From Sva-07 sp963698565 (lineage in GTDB: Bacteria > Actinomycetota > Acidimicrobiia > Acidimicrobiales > Ilumatobacteraceae): DNA of 64,000 bases. The DNA lies in contig CAVORH010000046.1 of the NCBI GenBank assembly GCA_963698565.1, positions 1 through 64,000 of the forward strand, written 5' to 3'. The notes below the pieces were generated by a model. The model was given only the letters and a program-made list of their open reading frames with translations. It ran no database searches and was not told the origin of the DNA. A program made the translations under genes and the position numbers. This document shows positions 49,778 through 58,716 of this stretch, piece after piece; within the stretch, counting starts at the first letter, position 1, and each line of letters begins with the position of its first letter.

Positions 49778-52567
49778 ATGAAGGACCGACGATCAGGAAC
49801 GATGACCTTCCTGTTCACCGACATCGAGGGTTCGACCCGTCGCTGGGAGCACGACCACGACGCGATGCGCGAAGCCCTGGCCGCGCACGATGCTGCACTC
49901 CGCACCGCGATCGAACACCACAACGGTTCGATCTTCAAGCACACGGGTGACGGTGTGTGCGCCGTGTTCGACCTGCCGTCGGATGCCGTCCAGGCAGCGA
50001 TCGAGGCCCAACGCGCAGTCGAACTACCGGTCCGCATGGGTATCGCAACCGGCAACGCCGAAGCACGCGACGACGACTACTTCGGTCCCGTGCTCAATCG
50101 TGCCGCTCGGGTCATGGCCGCCGGCCACGGCGGCCAGATACTGCTCGCAGACTCGACAGCCGCCCTCGTCGACGTCAGCGGACACATCGACCTCGGCGTC
50201 CACGCCCTGAGGGATCTGAGCTCGCCGATCCGACTCACGCAGGTCGTCGACGACGGACTCGAAACGACGTTCCCACCGCTGCGCACACTCAGTGCGGTCC
50301 ACGGCAACCTGCTTGCCTCCACGTCCACCTTCATCGGGCGCGAAGAGCAGACGACAGAACTCGCAACGGCCGTGCTCGATCACCGACTGGTCACGTTGAC
50401 CGGAGCAGGAGGTGTCGGCAAGACCCGTCTCGCCGCCAAGGTGGCGGCACTGGTCGCCGACCGGTTCGCCGACGGGGCATGGGTCGTCGAACTCGCGCCC
50501 ACCAGCAACCCTGCCGACGTGCCGACGCTGTTGGCCAACGTGCTGAACGTCACCGCCAAACCCGGCCGCACGGTGACCGAGAGCGTCGTGGACGCCCTCA
50601 AGGGCAAGACCATGCTCGTCGTCCTCGACAACTGCGAGCACGTCATCGACGCGGCGAGCGAGCTCGTCGAAGCGATCCTGAGGAACACCGACACGGTGAC
50701 GTTCCTCGCCACGTCGCGGGAGGATCTCGGCATCGACGGCGAACGGTTGTGGCCGGTCCCGCCGCTCGACATCACCTCCGGAGCCGACTCGGAGGCGGTC
50801 AGACTGTTCATCGACCGGGCCCGTGCCGTCAATCCTCACTTCGAACTCGTTCCCGGCTCCGGCGACCTCGACGCCATCACCGCAATCTGTCGTGACCTCG
50901 ACGGACTGGCGCTGGCCATCGAACTGGCCGCGGCTCGGATGGTCTCGATGACGCCACAGGAGATCGCCACCCGTCTCGTCGACGGTCTTCGAGTGCTCGG
51001 CAGCTCTCGCCGCGGAATGCCCCACCATCGAACGCTGCGTCAGACCGTTGCGTGGTCGTACGACCTGCTCGACGGCGACGAACGCGCGCTCCTCGAGCGT
51101 TGCGCCGTCTTCGCGAATGGGTTCGACCTCGATTCAGCGGTTGCGATCTGCGACGAGCAGGACGAGTTCGCGATCCTCGACCTGCTCGATTCACTCGTGC
51201 GCAAGTCACTGCTGACCGCAGATGTCGGGCGCAACCGGAGTCGCTTCCACATGCTCGAAACCATCCGACAGTTCGCGGAGGAGAAGCTCGACGCTTCCGG
51301 TTGCACCGACCGCGTTCGCCGAGCGCACGCCGAGCACTTCGCCAGAGAATCCGAGGCGATGTGGGAGGTGTGGTGCAGCCCGAGCCAACGTGACGCGATC
51401 GACTGGGTCGACAACGAGTTCGCCGAGCTGCGCGCCGCCTTCCGATGGGCAGCAGACCAGGGCGACACCGAACTCGCGGCGCGCATCGCCAGCCACACCG
51501 CGATGCTCTCGTTCGTCCTCCAACGCTTCGAACCGGTGTCGTGGGTGGAGGAGATCCTCGAGGCGGCCACCGACGCCGACCTCCGACAGCTTCCCCGGGT
51601 GTACACGGCTGCGTCGATCTGTGCACTGACAGGCGGGCAGGAAACGGCGATCCGCTACGCCCAGACGGCGGTCCAGCTCGAACGCGATGAGCGTTACGAC
51701 GGGTTCGAAGACGGTTGGAGCGCCTTCTGGGAGGCATCAGCACGGCGCTACACGAACCAACTCGACCAGTTCCTCGAGATCTGCGAGCGGCTCGCCGATG
51801 GTGAGGGATTCGCCCACGTCATCGGCCGGTGCGGCCTGCTCGGAGTGCTGGCGGGTGTCGGCCGACAGGACGAGGCACGAGCGATGGCCGACGACACGCT
51901 CGAGCGAGCGCACGACCTCGCCATCCCGTTCTGGATCGCCTACGCGATGACCGGCTGGGGCGCGCACACGCGTCCCAGCATCCCGTCGCGGCGCTCGAGA
52001 TGCTCCGCACGTCGCTCGTCTACACCGAAGAGCACCGAATCGACTACCTGCGCGCGATCGTGCTGCGCGAAATGGCGACGATCGAGGAGACCGGTGGAGA
52101 CCTCGTCGACGCCCTCGAGAAGTTCACCACCGTCATCGAGTGGTACCGGGCCTCGGGGAATCGCGGCAGCGTCACCACGGCGCTCGGCGACATCGCCGTG
52201 ATGTTCGACCGGCTCGACCGCCCGGAGATCGCCGCGACGATCTACGGAACGAGTGTGCCGTACGGGCAGAGCATCGCCGAGGAGCTGCCGACCACGGTGG
52301 AGCACCTGCGCGACGTGTTGGGCCAGGAGCGATTCGACCACTGTGTGGAAGTCGGAGCGAACATGGAGTTCAACGACGCCATGCTCTACGTCAAGGAGAT
52401 GCTCCAGGCCGCGCAGCCGGCGTGGAGTGAGCTTCGACGACGTCGCCACCGCCCATCCCGAACTCCGGACGTTCGGAGGCGAGGGTCTCGCCGTTGTCCC
52501 ACCGCTGTTCAACCGTCTCGATCGAGACCTGCCGACCCCATCGCTTCGGCCACTGTCGACGGTTTGA
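49778..52567 (+). pseudogene. Cyclase-domain STAND ATPase, two frameshifts
   Basis: The first 730 residues are intact: class III cyclase domain (TMTFLFTDIEGSTRRWEHDH; FKHTGDGVCAVFDLPSDAV; DYFGPVLNRAARVMAAGHGG), then a STAND ATPase with Walker A LTGAGGVGKTRLAAK, Walker B MLVVLDNCEHVID and FLATSREDLGI, then TPR-like helices. Near 51965 the frame shifts by one and continues HASQHPVAALEMLRTSLVYT to MLQAAQPAW; near 52425 it shifts again to SFDDVATAHPELRTFGGEGL and ends at 52567. Corrected, it is about 930 residues and ends overlapping the 3' end of the glutaminase gene by 59 bases. A sister of the protein at 18071-20653, but with no protease gene beside it. Confidence 0.8.
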
Positions 52568-53543
52568 CCGCATCCGGTCGGCTCCACGGGCGGTCGGGGT
52601 CGAACAGGTGCATGTCGAAGCGCTTCGAGAGCTCCTCGAACACGCGCAGGCCACGCACGCTGTTGCCGATCACGTCGAGCCGCGGCGAGAACGTGGCCAT
52701 CCCGCCCACCCCGGGCAGCATCGCGAGGATGCCGCCGCCGACGCCGCTCTTCGCAGGGATCCCGACCGAGTAGGCCCACTCGCCCGCGTAGTTGTACATC
52801 CCGCACGTCAGGGCCACCGTCAGCATGTCTCGCGTCACCTCTCGGGGCACCACCTGTTCACCGGTGATCGGGTGGACACCGTGGTTCGCGATCGTGGCGC
52901 CGATCACGGCGAGGTCGCGGGCGGTGACGAGCACCGAGCACTGCCCGAAGTACAGGTCGAGGGTGACCTCGACCGCGTCGCCGATGATGCCGCGGCTCAG
53001 CATCAGGTAGGCGATCGCCCGGTTGCGGTTCCCCGTGCGTTGCTCCGACGCCCAGACCTCCCGATCGATCTCCGGCCGACGGCCGAGGTACCGCTCGAAC
53101 ATCGACCGCATCTCCTCGACGCCCTCCTCGACCGAGCCGCCGACCACCAGGTCGGTGATCGCGATCGCGCCGGCGTTGACCATCGGGTTCGGGGCACGGT
53201 TGGTGGCGTCGTCGAGTTCGATCGCGTTGAACGCATCGCCGGTCGGCGCCACGCCCACCCGTTCGAGCACGCGGTCGCGGCCGTGCATCTCGAGCGCCAA
53301 GCCGTACATCAGGAGCTTGGAGATCGACTGGATCGTGAAGGTCTGCTCGACGTCGCCCACCCCGATGTGCTCGCCGTCGGTGGTCATCGCGGCGATCGCG
53401 AACCGGTCGGGATCGACGTCGGCGAGCTCCGGGATGTACGACGCCGGCTCGCCGTCGGTCAGGGGCCCGAACCGTTCGTGCAGCTCGACGCATGCCTGCT
53501 CGAACCACGCCCGTCGGATCTCACGTTCGTCGACATCGGTCAT
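52509..53543 (-). CDS. glsA: Glutaminase
   Basis: A 344-residue serine-dependent glutaminase. The catalytic Ser-x-x-Lys is in FTIQSISKLLMYGLAL (Ser73, Lys76), with the later family blocks NRAPNPMVNAGAIAI, YLMLSRGIIGDAVEVTLDLY, FGQCSVLVTARDLAVIGATI and CGMYNYAGEWAYSVGIPAKS followed by GVGGGILAMLPGVGG. The N-terminal 40 residues and C-terminal extension are ordinary. It converts glutamine to glutamate and ammonia in the cytoplasm. Its 3' end overlaps the corrected end of the cyclase-STAND gene on the other strand. Confidence 0.93.
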   Translation of the reverse strand: MTDVDEREIRRAWFEQACVELHERFGPLTDGEPASYIPELADVDPDRFAIAAMTTDGEHIGVGDVEQTFTIQSISKLLMYGLALEMHGRDRVLERVGVAPTGDAFNAIELDDATNRAPNPMVNAGAIAITDLVVGGSVEEGVEEMRSMFERYLGRRPEIDREVWASEQRTGNRNRAIAYLMLSRGIIGDAVEVTLDLYFGQCSVLVTARDLAVIGATIANHGVHPITGEQVVPREVTRDMLTVALTCGMYNYAGEWAYSVGIPAKSGVGGGILAMLPGVGGMATFSPRLDVIGNSVRGLRVFEELSKRFDMHLFDPDRPWSRPDAVKPSTVAEAMGSAGLDRDG

Positions 53544-53587
53544 GCTGCCGCAGCGTACGAGGCCACGCGGGGGACCTCCGCCGCACG

Positions 53588-53632
53588 TCTCGGCGGAATG
53601 TGTGTCGGCAGCTGCAACCAGAGCCGCCGAGA
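53588..53632. terminator. Hairpin with TCTCGGCGG arms
   Basis: TCTCGGCGG and CCGCCGAGA are exact inverted arms 27 bases apart. The left arm continues AAT as in the TCTCGGCGGA family at 34622 and 55038, so this may be a diverged member. It lies after the stop of the 98-residue gene at 53652 and upstream of the glutaminase start. Confidence 0.45.
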
Positions 53633-53651
53633 GTTGCGTGTCAGCTGACGG

Positions 53652-53948
53652 TCAGGCGGGGAGCAGGGTGCGGCGGCTCGGCCAGACGATCTCGGTGAGC
53701 GCCGGTGCGCTCGCGCTGCGATCGCTGCGACCGACGACCTGGATCGACAGCTTGCAGAACGCGCGCTCGCGGGCGACGGCCGGCTCGGTCGGGTCGGCGA
53801 GCACGCCGATGGCGACGGGGCTGGCGTCGACCGAGCGGGCGACCTCGACGAACGAGATCATCACGTCGGCGGGTACGGCTTCGATCCCCTCGGCCTCGAT
53901 GGCGTCGGAGAACCGGTCGAGAAGTCGGCGAGTGGGGTTCGTTTCCAT
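53652..53948 (-). CDS. Hypothetical small protein next to LysR
   Basis: A 98-residue protein not assigned to a family: METNPTRRLLDRFSDAIEAE, VPADVMISFVEVARSVDASP, LADPTEPAVARERAFCKLSI and a C-terminal ALTEIVWPSRR. It is mostly helical with one Cys and no signal peptide. It is divergent from the LysR-type regulator across a 77-base AT-richer gap, the usual layout of a LysR regulator and its target. It could therefore be part of the response the regulator controls. Confidence 0.6.
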   Translation of the reverse strand: METNPTRRLLDRFSDAIEAEGIEAVPADVMISFVEVARSVDASPVAIGVLADPTEPAVARERAFCKLSIQVVGRSDRSASAPALTEIVWPSRRTLLPA

Positions 53949-54003
53949 GACCTCAACCTACGAACCGAGGAGGTCAATCACTAGCGATGCTTTCTGCTCA
54001 TAT

Positions 54004-54022
54004 ACATCAGATATGCTGATGT
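54004..54022. promoter_or_regulatory. LysR-type operator
   Basis: ACATCAG-atatg-CTGATGT has perfect 7-base arms, ends 3 bases before the LysR ATG and lies in an AT-rich pocket (CATATACATCAGATATG). LysR proteins bind T-n11-A palindromes at their own divergent promoters; the site fits that form. Confidence 0.7.
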
Positions 54023-54025
54023 TCA

Positions 54026-55009
54026 ATGCCCTCGCTCCGCGACCTCGACATGCGCCTGATCGTCACGTTCGACGCCGTCGCGCTCGAGGGAACCTTCGGG
54101 CGCGCCGCCGAGCGATTGGGGTACACGCAGTCGGCGGTCAGCCAGCAGATCGCATCGCTCGAGCGGGTCATCGGCGCCAAGGTGTTCGACCGTCCCGGCG
54201 GGCCGAGGCCGGTGGAACTGACACCGCTCGGCGCTCACCTCCTCGAACACGGCCGGTCGCTGCTGGCCCAGCTCGACCGCATCGCCGAAGACCTCGAGCG
54301 GTTCGAGGCGGGCGATGCAGGCCGGTTGCGCGTCGGCACGTTCCAGAGCATCTCCAACACCGTGCTCCCGCAGTTGATCGGGGCGATGCGGCGCGAGCTC
54401 CCGAACCTCGAGATCGTGGCGTTCGAGAGCGACTACGACGAGGTGCTCCACGACCGGCTCGAGTCCGGCGACCTCGACCTGAGCTTCGTGGTCGGCGACG
54501 TCGATCCGGTGTTCGACACCCGCCACCTGCTCAACGACCCGTTCCGCCTGCTCGCCCGGCCGGGCCAGTTCCCACCCGGCCCGGTGTCGGCCGGCGTGGC
54601 GGGCGAGGAGCCGCTGATCGGCCAACACGAGAACTCGTGCCAGCTGCTCAACGAGGCGGGGCTGCGGTCGGCCGGCGTGGAACCGAGCTACGTGTTCCGC
54701 TCGAACGACAACGGCACGGTCGCCGCCATGGTCCGCGCCGGGATGGGGGTCGCCGTCCTGCCGCTGCTGTGCACCGAGCCGGAGGATCCCCGGGTGAGCC
54801 TGCACCCGTTGGTGCCCGCGTTCGCCGGTCGCGAGATCTCGATCGCCTGGCGAGCACGGCACACGCTGTCGCCGGCCGCCGAACGGTTCATCGAACTGGC
54901 GGTCGAGGTCAGTGGCGACGTCGCCCAGCGTTTCGCCGAACTCGACGCGCACGCGCCGGCACCCCGACGTCGTGCGCCGCGTCCCCGGGCGCGCGCGGCA
55001 ACGGCCTGA
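54026..55009 (+). CDS. LysR-family transcriptional regulator
   Basis: A 327-residue LTTR. The N-terminal winged helix-turn-helix is clear: MRLIVTFDAVALEGTFGRAA, ERLGYTQSAVSQQIASLERV, VFDRPGGPRPVELTPLGAHL. The effector domain follows (AGRLRVGTFQSISNTVLPQL; ESGDLDLSFVVGDVDPVFDT; GTVAAMVRAGMGVAVLPLLC). The last 20 residues are Arg/Pro/Ala-rich and unusual for the family. It overlaps an operator-like palindrome at its start and is divergent from the 98-residue gene, so it probably regulates itself and that gene. A terminator-like palindrome follows its stop. Confidence 0.9.
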   Translation: MPSLRDLDMRLIVTFDAVALEGTFGRAAERLGYTQSAVSQQIASLERVIGAKVFDRPGGPRPVELTPLGAHLLEHGRSLLAQLDRIAEDLERFEAGDAGRLRVGTFQSISNTVLPQLIGAMRRELPNLEIVAFESDYDEVLHDRLESGDLDLSFVVGDVDPVFDTRHLLNDPFRLLARPGQFPPGPVSAGVAGEEPLIGQHENSCQLLNEAGLRSAGVEPSYVFRSNDNGTVAAMVRAGMGVAVLPLLCTEPEDPRVSLHPLVPAFAGREISIAWRARHTLSPAAERFIELAVEVSGDVAQRFAELDAHAPAPRRRAPRPRARAATA

Positions 55010-55037
55010 CAACCCGGAACCATCAGGCGACAACGGG

Positions 55038-55084
55038 TCTCGGCGGAATCGGTCGCGGACGCCGCGACTGAATCCGCTGAGAGA
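55038..55084. repeat. TCTCGGCGGA palindrome family, copy 2
   Basis: TCTCGGCGGAATCGGTCGCG and CGCGACTGAATCCGCTGAGA are near-complementary arms around a short loop. It lies between the convergent LysR and methyltransferase genes and matches the copy at 34622-34668 over about 47 bases. Both positions suit a (bidirectional) terminator. Confidence 0.75.
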
Positions 55085-55109
55085 CGAATCGGCGCGACGA
55101 TCGTGGGGG

Positions 55110-55733
55110 TCAACCAGCCGAGCGGCGGGCCACCACGGCGAAGAGCGGATCGGTGCGGGCGCCGGGGTTGCGGAGCTCGACCGTGGCCGGCTCGAAGCCG
55201 TCGGTGAGCTCGAAGTAGGCGGCGACGATCGCGCAGTGGCCCTCGTCGTCGGTCGACAGCCAGCCCCGGATCGCCTTGGTCGGGAAGCAGCGGTTGGAGA
55301 AGGTCACGACGAACGGCCCACCGGGTCGGAGCACGCGGGCGACCTCGGCGAACACCTCGAGCGGACGCGTGAGATAGTCGACCGACACGCAGCACGTCAC
55401 GGCGTCGAAGGTCGCATCGTCGAACGGCAGCGTCGGATCGGCGTTGAGGTCCTTCACCACCCAGCTCGATGCCATCTCGTTGGCCCGCAGCTCGACCTCG
55501 TTCATCCCCATCGCCACGAGCCGGCGCGGTGGCGTGCGGAAGTGGGAGATCCACGACGAACAGATGTCGAGCACCTCGCCCGTCAACTCCAACTCGTCGT
55601 AGAGCTCGCCGACGGCGGCGATTGCCCCCTCGTCGATGTGGGTCACCAGCCGCTGAGGGACATAGAAGATCGCGTCGGGTGACTCGTCGGCACGGTCGAA
55701 GAAGCCGGGTGGGAAGACCTGCTCGTTCGGCAT
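55110..55733 (-). CDS. SAM-dependent methyltransferase-like protein
   Basis: A 207-residue methyltransferase of an actinobacterial/cyanobacterial group that starts MPNEQVFPPGFFDRADESPD and has YVPQRLVTHIDEGAIAAVGE. Motif I is changed to VLDICSSWISHFRTPPRRLV rather than the Gly-rich form, followed by GMNEVELRANEMASSWVVKD, LPFDDATFDAVTCCVSVDYL and VARVLRPGGPFVVTFSNRCF. The C-C-V-S-V-D-Y and SNRCFPTKAI blocks are distinctive of this subgroup. Whether it still binds SAM normally is uncertain. Start at 55733. Substrate unknown. Confidence 0.8.
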   Translation of the reverse strand: MPNEQVFPPGFFDRADESPDAIFYVPQRLVTHIDEGAIAAVGELYDELELTGEVLDICSSWISHFRTPPRRLVAMGMNEVELRANEMASSWVVKDLNADPTLPFDDATFDAVTCCVSVDYLTRPLEVFAEVARVLRPGGPFVVTFSNRCFPTKAIRGWLSTDDEGHCAIVAAYFELTDGFEPATVELRNPGARTDPLFAVVARRSAG

Positions 55734-55797
55734 CGCCCGACGGTACCGGCAGCGCGCGAACGGCGCAGTGCCGGGCAACGATGCGACACTGGTCGCC

Positions 55798-56862
55798 ATG
55801 GACTCAGATGCGGCGGCGGTGATCGACCGCGCCCGAGCGATCGCCGACTCGGTGCTGTTCCCGAGGGCGCAGGACGTCGACCGGGGGTTGGCGACGCCCC
55901 ACGACGGTCTCCGTGCCCTCGCCGACGCCGGGCTGTTCGGGATCAGCGGGCCGGCATCGCACGGCGGGAGCGACCTCGATCCGATCAGCGCTCGTCGCGT
56001 GATCGCATCGGTCGGCAGCGGGTGCGGGGCCACGTTCTTCGTGTGGGTGCAGCACCTCGGGGTGGTCCGATCGGTGCAGTCGTCCCCGAACGTCGCGCTC
56101 GTCGATGCACTGCTCGCCCCGATGTGCGCCGGCGAGCTGATCGCCGGTGTCGCGTTCGCCCACGTTCGCCGGACCGGTCCACCAGCGATCCTGGCCACAC
56201 CGTTGAACGACGGCGGATGGCGCCTCGACGGACACGCACCGTGGGTCACGTCGTGGGGCATCGCCGACTGGTTCTGCGTGGCCGCCGAAACGGCGACCGG
56301 CGAACTCGTGTGGTCGATGATCCCGGCGTCGACGACCGACGGCATCACGGCCACACCGCTCCCGCTTCCCGTGTTCGGTGCAACCGGCACGGTCGTGCTC
56401 ACGTTCGACGGCTGCACGATTGCCGCGGACCAGGTACTCACGATCGAGGATGCCAGCGGCTGGCGGGCGAACGATCGTGTGCGCGCCGCAACGGGCCAGC
56501 CGGCGGTGCTCGGTGTGGCCGATCGGGCGATCCGACTCCTCGACGGCACGACCGGGGACGACGACGCGTCGCTCGCGGCCGGCCGACTCCGCGACGAACT
56601 CGATGCGGCCTGGAGACGCGACGACGCGCTCGTCGGCGCCGATCCACGCGACGACGTCGAATCGCACATCGCGGCGGCGAGCGATCATCGAGCGGCGTGT
56701 CTCGACCTCGCCCGACGAGCGACCACCGCACTGATCGCCGCGACCGGTGGGCGGGCGATGGATCTCGGCCATCCCGCCCAGCGCCTCGCCCGCGAGGCCG
56801 ACTTCTACGTCATCCAGGCCCAGACTGCCGACGGCCGGGCGGCCACGCTGCGATCGGTCTGA
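55798..56862 (+). CDS. Acyl-CoA dehydrogenase family protein
   Basis: A 354-residue flavoprotein of the acyl-CoA dehydrogenase superfamily, shorter than the usual 380-400. The N-terminal helical domain (LRALADAGLFGISGPASHGG) and middle strand domain (GWRLDGHAPWVTSWGIADWF, matching the G-x-K-x-W-I-T region) are clear. The C-terminal helical domain has HRAACLDLARRATTALIAAT and GRAMDLGHPAQRLAREADFY. The catalytic Glu expected in many members cannot be located with confidence. It may be a monooxygenase- or hydroxylase-like relative rather than a beta-oxidation enzyme. The DUF167 gene begins two bases after its stop. Confidence 0.82.
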   Translation: MDSDAAAVIDRARAIADSVLFPRAQDVDRGLATPHDGLRALADAGLFGISGPASHGGSDLDPISARRVIASVGSGCGATFFVWVQHLGVVRSVQSSPNVALVDALLAPMCAGELIAGVAFAHVRRTGPPAILATPLNDGGWRLDGHAPWVTSWGIADWFCVAAETATGELVWSMIPASTTDGITATPLPLPVFGATGTVVLTFDGCTIAADQVLTIEDASGWRANDRVRAATGQPAVLGVADRAIRLLDGTTGDDDASLAAGRLRDELDAAWRRDDALVGADPRDDVESHIAAASDHRAACLDLARRATTALIAATGGRAMDLGHPAQRLAREADFYVIQAQTADGRAATLRSV

Positions 56863-56864
56863 CC

Positions 56865-57188
56865 GTGGTGACCGAACGTCCGGAGCTGCATGCCACCGAC
56901 GGCGGCGTGATCCTCACCGTGCACGCCCAGCCGAATGCCCGGCGCACCGAGATCGTCGGCCGCCACGGCGATGCGGTGAAGATCCGCGTCGCCGCTCCGC
57001 CCACCGATGACCGGGCGAACGAAGCGCTCGTTGCGTTCGTCGCCGAGGTGTTCGGCGTGCGCTCCGGCGCGGTGACGGTGCGTTCGGGTGGTTCCAGCCG
57101 CCACAAGCGACTGCGCATCGACGGCCTCGACCTCGCCACCGCGACCCGGGTGCTCGACGAACGGATGCAGGGCCTCCCCGGCGCCTGA
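56865..57188 (+). CDS. DUF167 (YggU) protein
   Basis: The 107-residue product contains the DUF167 fold: GVILTVHAQPNARRTEIVGR with the conserved PxAxxxxI, VKIRVAAPPTDDRANEALVA with the A-P-P-x-x-x-x-A-N motif, and VTVRSGGSSRHKRLRIDGLD. Function of this small, widespread protein is unknown. Start may be GTG 56865 or GTG 56868, right after the preceding stop, so it is probably translated with the dehydrogenase gene. The protein has no membrane or export signals. Confidence 0.87.
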   Translation: MVTERPELHATDGGVILTVHAQPNARRTEIVGRHGDAVKIRVAAPPTDDRANEALVAFVAEVFGVRSGAVTVRSGGSSRHKRLRIDGLDLATATRVLDERMQGLPGA

Positions 57189-57216
57189 CCAGGATCGCAC
57201 GCAGGACCCCACGCAC

Positions 57217-57267
57217 GTTTGCGTTGCATTCCGGGTGGGCCGGGCCACCGAGACCTCGACGCAAACG
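57217..57267 (-). repeat. 51-bp palindromic element, copy 10 (inverted)
   Basis: This copy is in reverse orientation: the complement starts GTTTGCGTCGAGGTCTCGGT and ends GCAACGCAAACG. It lies between DUF167 and the hydrolase gene, both on the plus strand. Confidence 0.93.
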
Positions 57268-57297
57268 GGGAATGGGCAGTTGCTCTACCGTCTGTGC

Positions 57298-57957
57298 ATG
57301 ACACGCCTCACCGCCAGCGACGGACACCAACTCGACGCCTACGAGGTGCACCCCGACGGCGCGGCCGCGTCGATCGTGATCGTGCAGGAGATCTTCGGCG
57401 TCAATGCGCACATCCGCTCGGTCGTCGATCGGTACGCCGAGTTCGGGTATCGCGCGATCGCTCCGGCGCTGTTCGACCGCGGCGAGACCGGCGTCGAACT
57501 CGGCTACGACGACGAAGGGCGCAAGCGGGGCATCGAGCTGGCGATGCAGATCGCATTCGACCCGGCGATGCTCGACGTCGCCGCTGCGGTCGACCACGTC
57601 GCCGAGACCGGACCGGTGGCCGTGATCGGCTACTGCTTCGGCGGCAGCCTCGCCTGGATCTCGGCCTGCGAACTGCCGATCGCCGCAGCGGTCGGCTACT
57701 ACGGCGGTCAGGTGTTCGGGATGATCGACCGCCAGCCGAAGGTGCCGACGATGCTCCACTTCGGCGAGCTCGACCACGGCATCCCCCTCGACCAGGTGCA
57801 GGCGATCGCGGCCGCGCATCCCGACGTGCCGGTGCACGTCTATCCCGGCGCCGAGCACGGATTCAGCTGCGACGCCCGCGAGTCCTACGACGCCCGCTCC
57901 GCGGCGATCGCGCTCGGCCGCACACTCGACTTCCTCGCCGACAGCGGCGTCTTCTAG
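57298..57957 (+). CDS. Dienelactone hydrolase family protein
   Basis: A 219-residue alpha/beta hydrolase of the dienelactone type. The nucleophile is Cys in VAVIGYCFGGSLAWI, the acid Asp in HFGELDHGIPL, and the base His in PGAEHGFSCD, with the associated Glu in IVQEIFGVN. These four match carboxymethylenebutenolidase. It would open a lactone ring from aromatic degradation, but the substrate is not proven and no ring-cleavage genes are nearby. Its TAG stop lies within the first operator box of the VapBC genes that follow. Confidence 0.9.
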   Translation: MTRLTASDGHQLDAYEVHPDGAAASIVIVQEIFGVNAHIRSVVDRYAEFGYRAIAPALFDRGETGVELGYDDEGRKRGIELAMQIAFDPAMLDVAAAVDHVAETGPVAVIGYCFGGSLAWISACELPIAAAVGYYGGQVFGMIDRQPKVPTMLHFGELDHGIPLDQVQAIAAAHPDVPVHVYPGAEHGFSCDARESYDARSAAIALGRTLDFLADSGVF

Positions 57958-57980
57958 AACTCTTGCTATTGTTCTAGAAC
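57952..57980. promoter_or_regulatory. Toxin-antitoxin operator
   Basis: Two copies of the palindrome TTCTAGAA (57952-57959 and 57972-57979) lie 20 bases apart, about two helical turns, and end directly before the antitoxin ATG. The second is GTTCTAGAAC over ten bases. This is the expected self-regulating site for a VapB dimer pair; the first box includes the stop codon of the preceding gene. Confidence 0.75.
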
Positions 57981-58232
57981 ATGGCGTTCAACGTGAAGAA
58001 CGACGAGGCCGACCGCCTCCTGCGAGAACTCACGGCGCTCACCGGCGAGTCACTCACCGATGCGATCACCGAGTCGCTCCGCCAGCGCCTCGCCCGCGAG
58101 CACCGCATCCGGTGCCTCGACGGCGGTGACCCGCTGACACATGCCATCGCCGAGTTCCGCGGCCTGGCCGTGCTCGACCATCGAAGCGCCGACGAGATCC
58201 TCGGCTACGACCGACACGGCCTCCCGACGTGA
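57981..58232 (+). CDS. VapB-type antitoxin
   Basis: An 83-residue antitoxin of the Rv0623/PSK-operon type: MAFNVKNDEADRLLRELTAL, TGESLTDAITESLRQRLARE, then a C-terminal toxin-binding tail with EILGYDRHGLP. The first 30 residues form the DNA-binding part (VKNDEADRL matches the typical I-K-N-P/D-E-x-x-x-L). Its stop overlaps the start of the PIN-domain toxin gene by four bases, the classic TA arrangement, and two palindromes cover the promoter. Confidence 0.9.
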   Translation: MAFNVKNDEADRLLRELTALTGESLTDAITESLRQRLAREHRIRCLDGGDPLTHAIAEFRGLAVLDHRSADEILGYDRHGLPT

Positions 58233-58716
58233 CGCCGGCCCGGCCGCCGGCGATCGATCTGGTCGTCGACACCTCGGCGATTCTGGCGCTCGCTCTCGAG
58301 GAGCCGACGGCGCACGCAGTCCAGGCGGTGTTGGAGTCCGCCGGCGGACCGGTGATCTCGGCGGCGATCGTCGTCGAGCTGCACATCGTCGCAGCGGCGC
58401 GATTCGGCCCCGCCGGCGCCGACGCCGCGAACACGATTCTCGATGCGGCGAACGTCGTGACGATGCCGGTCGACGCGATCCAGGCCGACCTCGCAACGAC
58501 GGCTGGGATCGGTTCGGCCGAGGCAACCACGCCGCTCGGCTCGACTACGGAGACTGTTTCTCGTACGCGCTCGCCCGCCATCTCGACGTGCCGCTGCTGT
58601 GCGTCGGGGAGGACTTCTCCAGAACCGACCTCGACCTCGTCGACCTCACGGTGCCGCCCGGAGCTGAACCGACCCTGACCCCTGGCGTGATCGTCAGGCG
58701 AGGAGGCGTTCGCTGA
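58229..58716 (+). pseudogene. VapC-type PIN-domain toxin, frameshifted
   Basis: The first half is a normal PIN domain: IDLVVDTSAILALALEEPTA with the first acidic residue (VVDTSA), then VISAAIVVELHIVAAAR with the Glu. Near 58497 the frame shifts by one, and the true second half is read as NDGWDRFGRGNHAARLDYGD then CFSYALARHLDVPLLCVGED and FSRTDLDLV, with the remaining acidic residues (D of YGDC, and ED). Corrected length is about 160 residues. Uncorrected, translation ends at 58678 without the catalytic end. If the shift is real, the toxin is inactive and only the antitoxin is made. Confidence 0.8.

Noticed and set aside
51829..52773. 314-residue ORF running into the glutaminase gene
   Set aside because: Its real part is the shifted middle of the cyclase-STAND protein; past about 52430 the frame loses codon bias and overlaps glutaminase antisense.
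5084..57267. CRISPR array from the repeated 51-bp units
   Set aside because: Copies are scattered over 52 kb between unrelated genes, spacers are not uniform, and no cas genes are present.
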